From an uncultured Odoribacter sp. (lineage in GTDB: Bacteria; Bacteroidota; Bacteroidia; Bacteroidales; Marinifilaceae), in contig URJC01000056.1 of NCBI GenBank assembly GCA_900548135.1, positions 1-11,058 of the forward strand: a stretch of 11,058 nucleotides of DNA, in the 5' to 3' direction. The notes below the pieces were generated by a model that searched no databases, was not told the origin of the DNA, and worked only from the letters and a program-made list of their open reading frames with translations. Of the stretch, positions 8,354 through 11,058 are shown in pieces (within the stretch, counting starts at the first letter, position 1; every line of letters begins with the position of its first letter). The translations under genes were made by a program, and so were the position numbers.

Positions 8354-9121
8354 ATGACTCCTTTAAAAATTGCCGATAAAGTATTTACTTCCCGCTTATT
8401 TACAGGAACAGGTAAGTTTTCTTCTAATGAAAAAATGGAAGCAGCCATTATAGCCTCCGAAAGTCAATTAGTAACAGTTGCAATGAAAAGAATCCGTACA
8501 GAAGATAAAAATGATGATATGCTCAAGCATATTTTACGTCCGGGAGTCCAGCTGTTACCTAATACCTCCGGAGTAAGAAATGCCAAAGAAGCTGTTTTTG
8601 CAGCCCAATTATCACGTGAAGCTTTTGGTACAAATTGGTTAAAACTCGAAATTCACCCCGATCCCCGTTACCTGTTGCCAGACCCCATAGAAACGTTGAA
8701 AGCAACGGAAGAACTGGCAAAAATGGGATTTATCGTTCTTCCCTATTGTCAGGCTGACCCTGTATTATGTAAACGTCTGGAGGACGCAGGAGCTGCAACA
8801 GTGATGCCACTTGGGGCTCCTATCGGTACGAATCAGGGATTACAAACCCGTGAATTTCTGCGTATCATCATTGAACAAAGTAATATTCCGGTTGTGGTTG
8901 ATGCTGGTATCGGAGCCCCCAGTCATGCAGCCGAAGCGATGGAATTAGGCGCAGACGCTGTTCTTGTTAACACAGCAATAGCCGTCGCAGGTAATCCGGA
9001 AGAAATGGCAAAAGCATTCAAAATTGCTGTCGAAGCCGGACGTATGGCGTATGAAGCGGGACTGGCAGGAAAAAGTAGGACGGCTGAAGCTAGCAGCCCC
9101 CTTACAGCATTTTTAGGATAA
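8354..9121 (+). CDS. thiG: Thiazole synthase ThiG
   Basis: A 255-residue (beta/alpha)8 barrel of typical ThiG length. It condenses 1-deoxy-D-xylulose 5-phosphate, dehydroglycine from ThiH and sulfur from ThiS thiocarboxylate into the thiazole phosphate. K97 in NWLKLEI is the lysine that forms the imine with DXP (K96 in B. subtilis). LLPNTSG (67-73), [13 protein letters not shown] (151-163), [29 protein letters not shown] (182-210) and the C-terminal SSPLTAFLG are all family hallmarks. The start ATG gives the expected N-terminus just before the first strand. It follows the fusion gene by 63 AT-rich bases with no promoter seen. In B. subtilis TenI converts the ThiG product to the aromatic thiazole carboxylate; here the candidate is the N-terminal domain of the preceding gene. 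Confidence 0.97.
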   Translation: MTPLKIADKVFTSRLFTGTGKFSSNEKMEAAIIASESQLVTVAMKRIRTEDKNDDMLKHILRPGVQLLPNTSGVRNAKEAVFAAQLSREAFGTNWLKLEIHPDPRYLLPDPIETLKATEELAKMGFIVLPYCQADPVLCKRLEDAGAATVMPLGAPIGTNQGLQTREFLRIIIEQSNIPVVVDAGIGAPSHAAEAMELGADAVLVNTAIAVAGNPEEMAKAFKIAVEAGRMAYEAGLAGKSRTAEASSPLTAFLG

Positions 9122-9213
9122 AACCGGAAAATCACTGGTTCACAATATGAAATGATCCACAATACAAAACTGCTATCATTTACAACGTTTTTACATCAGC
9201 TAAATCATAAACC

Positions 9214-10320
9214 ATGTTTTCAGAAGAATTAGAAAAATATCCCTGGGATGACACTACACGGCAAATTTATTCTAAAACTGCTACCGATGTTGAAATTGCA
9301 CTCGGAAAAAGTCATTTGAACATAGAGGATTTCATGGCCTTAATCTCACCTGCTGCAGAAAAATACCTGGAGCCAATGGCTGCGTTAAGCCGCCAATATA
9401 CCTTGCAACGGTTCGGGAAAACCATATCCATGTATATTCCCCTTTACCTTACCAACTCCTGTACGAATTTCTGTGTATATTGCGGTTTTAACCACAACAA
9501 TCCTCTCAAAAGGGTTATCCTGAATGAAGAAGAAATACGAAATGAACTTCAGGCGATAAAAAGATTGGGTAATTTCGAAAATTTGTTGCTTGTTACGGGT
9601 GAAAATCCTAAAGATGCAGGAGTCGATTACCTGGAACGTGCCTTACAGTTGGCTCATCCCCTGTTTGCTAATCTATCAATAGAGGTCATGCCTTTGAAAA
9701 CAGAAGATTATGAACGACTGACTCATTCCGGATTGAATGGTGTGGTATGTTTTCAGGAAACCTATAACCGCGCCCGTTACAATATTTACCATCCCAAAGG
9801 AATGAAATCCAAGTTTGAATGGCGTTTGAACGGATTTGACCGTATGGGACAAGCCAATGTCCATAAAATCGGTTTGGGAGTATTAATTGGTCTGGAAGAA
9901 TGGCGAACAGATGTTACTATGATGGCACGCCATCTGCGTTATCTTCAAAAACATTACTGGCAAACCAAATACAGTGTCAATTTCCCCCGCATGCGTCCTT
10001 CAGAGGGACATTTCCAACCCAATGTGATCCTGGAAGACAAAGCGCTGGCACAGCTGATATTTGCTTTCCGGATTTTTGACCACGATGTTGATATCTCTAT
10101 TTCCACCCGGGAAGGTGCTGACTTCCGTAATCATATGCTTTCTTTGGGAATCACTTCCCTAAGTGCTGGTTCCAAAACAGAGCCGGGAGGATATTTCACC
10201 TATCCTCAGGCTTTAGAGCAATTCCATATTAGTGATGAACGCACGCCTGAAGAAGTCGCAGCAAGTATCCGCCAGGGAGGTTATGAACCGATATGGAAAG
10301 ATTGGGATGGATGGATGTAG
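9214..10320 (+). CDS. thiH: 2-Iminoacetate synthase ThiH
   Basis: A 368-residue radical-SAM tyrosine lyase that cleaves tyrosine to p-cresol and dehydroglycine (2-iminoacetate), which ThiG consumes. The SAM cluster motif CTNFCVYC supplies C83, C87 and C90 (CxxxCxxC), followed by GFNHNNPLKR. LLVTGENPKDAGVDYLERAL, IEVMPLKTEDY, VCFQETYNRARY, HPKGMKSKFEWRLNGFDRM, GLGVLIGLEEWRTD and FPRMRPSEG are characteristic ThiH segments, and the C-terminus GYEPIWKDWDGWM is typical. Using ThiH rather than an oxygen-dependent glycine oxidase (ThiO) fits an anaerobe. The 92-base gap after thiG holds no recognisable promoter; an AACCGG/CTGGTT imperfect palindrome lies just past the thiG stop. It is 19 bases upstream of thiF. 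Confidence 0.97.
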   Translation: MFSEELEKYPWDDTTRQIYSKTATDVEIALGKSHLNIEDFMALISPAAEKYLEPMAALSRQYTLQRFGKTISMYIPLYLTNSCTNFCVYCGFNHNNPLKRVILNEEEIRNELQAIKRLGNFENLLLVTGENPKDAGVDYLERALQLAHPLFANLSIEVMPLKTEDYERLTHSGLNGVVCFQETYNRARYNIYHPKGMKSKFEWRLNGFDRMGQANVHKIGLGVLIGLEEWRTDVTMMARHLRYLQKHYWQTKYSVNFPRMRPSEGHFQPNVILEDKALAQLIFAFRIFDHDVDISISTREGADFRNHMLSLGITSLSAGSKTEPGGYFTYPQALEQFHISDERTPEEVAASIRQGGYEPIWKDWDGWM

Positions 10321-10339
10321 TAAACAATTAGACTAAGCA

Positions 10340-11044
10340 ATGGGAGAAAGAGAACGTTATTCCAGGCATTTGATTTTAAACGAAATCGGAGAGACCGGAC
10401 AAAGAAAGCTGAAAGAAGCAAAAGTATTAGTTGTAGGAGCAGGAGGGCTTGGTGCTCCCATACTTCTTTATTTAACTGCTGCCGGAATAGGTACTATCGG
10501 AGTGATCGATGATGATGTGGTTTCAGAAAGTAACCTGCAACGGCAAATCCTTTATGACAGCCAATGCCTGGGTGAATCTAAAGTTGAAGTTAGCAGACGT
10601 AAACTACACAATCTGAATCCTTATTGTCAAATCATTCCAATCCATCAACGTTTAACCTGGAATAATGCCAAAGAAATAGTTGATAATTATGATGTTGTAG
10701 TCGATGCAACTGACAATCTGCCCTCCCGTTATATTATCAATGACACTTGTATTGAACTCGGCAAACCGTTTGTTTATGGGAGCATCTGTGAATTTGAGGG
10801 GCAAGTTTCAGTATTCAATTACCAGGGAGGTCCGACTTACCGGGATCTTTATCCCTATCATGAAGAAATTCAAAATTTTCAACAACCCCTCGGGGTCATT
10901 GGTGCCCTTCCAGGCACTATTGGTTCCATCCAGGCTACTGAAACAATTAAAATTATTTTGGGCAGTAAACATACGCTATCCGGTAAGCTGCTGCTGATAA
11001 ATCTGCTGGAAGGTTCTTTTCACACAATACGGTTGTCCGTGTAG
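10340..11044 (+). CDS. thiF: ThiS adenylyltransferase ThiF (HesA/MoeB/ThiF family)
   Basis: A 234-residue E1-like enzyme that should activate the ThiS C-terminal glycine as an acyl-adenylate. The N-terminal RYSRHLILNEIG carries the conserved arginine (R9), GAGGLGAP (33-40) is the nucleotide loop, DDDVVSESNLQRQ (57-69) binds ATP/Mg, and DATDNLPSR (123-130) holds the catalytic aspartate (D125). GSICEFEGQVSVF and GVIGALPGTIGSIQATE (185-201) complete the fold. Position directly after thiH in the thiS-containing operon favours ThiF over MoeB. Unlike E. coli ThiF, it has no CxxC zinc motifs: the expected YRCL is YRDL at 167-170, the second pair is missing before the C-terminal SV, and no Cys lies in the crossover loop. 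The start ATG gives the normal N-terminus. The stop falls 14 bases before the window end, so further operon genes may follow. Confidence 0.92.
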   Translation: MGERERYSRHLILNEIGETGQRKLKEAKVLVVGAGGLGAPILLYLTAAGIGTIGVIDDDVVSESNLQRQILYDSQCLGESKVEVSRRKLHNLNPYCQIIPIHQRLTWNNAKEIVDNYDVVVDATDNLPSRYIINDTCIELGKPFVYGSICEFEGQVSVFNYQGGPTYRDLYPYHEEIQNFQQPLGVIGALPGTIGSIQATETIKIILGSKHTLSGKLLLINLLEGSFHTIRLSV

Positions 11045-11058
11045 CACTGGTACCAACC

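Noticed and set aside
9122..9145. AACCGG / CTGGTT inverted repeat after thiG as a terminator
   Set aside because: Only six base pairs with a mismatch and no T-run; thiH follows without a promoter, so a full stop here is unlikely.

Overview
The window looks like ordinary chromosome from an anaerobic member of the Bacteroidales. Supporting signs are several promoters of the Bacteroidetes type (-7 box TAnnTTTG, in the best cases with a -33 TTTG box), A-rich rather than Shine-Dalgarno-like leaders before most genes, and proteins of recognisable Bacteroidales flavour. ThiH, the oxygen-sensitive radical-SAM route to the thiazole, and a phosphate butyryltransferase both fit an anaerobic fermenter. 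An Odoribacter/Butyricimonas-like organism is possible, but that narrower placement is a guess.

Layout. The left edge (1-805, minus strand) holds the 5' end of a U32-family peptidase-like gene preceded by bioD (dethiobiotin synthetase), probably one transcript. Next, on the plus strand, is an OmpA-domain lipoprotein with a glycine-zipper segment (1000-1692). It converges on ptb (phosphate butyryltransferase, minus strand, 1805-2713), with a long imperfect hairpin between the two. No butyrate kinase gene is in the window. A 190-bp divergent region then separates ptb from a 12-helix MFS transporter (2904-4067), which appears to use a TTG start.

The right 7 kb (4072 to about 11044) is a complete-looking thiamine biosynthesis operon on the plus strand. 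A well-formed promoter lies immediately after the MFS stop codon, followed by a TPP riboswitch whose P1 helix starts about where transcription should start. The genes follow in the order thiS - thiC - (TenI/ThiE-like + ThiD + ThiE fusion) - thiG - thiH - thiF. ThiF should adenylate the C-terminal Gly-Gly of ThiS so that it can carry sulfur. ThiH makes dehydroglycine from tyrosine. ThiG condenses these with deoxyxylulose phosphate into the thiazole. ThiC makes HMP-P, the ThiD domain phosphorylates it, and the ThiE domain joins the two halves into thiamine phosphate. Dxs, a cysteine desulfurase and ThiL would have to be encoded elsewhere.

The most unusual item is the 650-residue three-domain protein at 6338-8290. 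It combines both synthase/tautomerase-type barrels and the kinase in one chain, and its N-terminal barrel has lost the motifs expected of a working thiamine-phosphate synthase. I see no mobile element, CRISPR array, tRNA, rRNA or defence-type island, and no sign of an undescribed multi-gene system beyond this variant thiamine operon.
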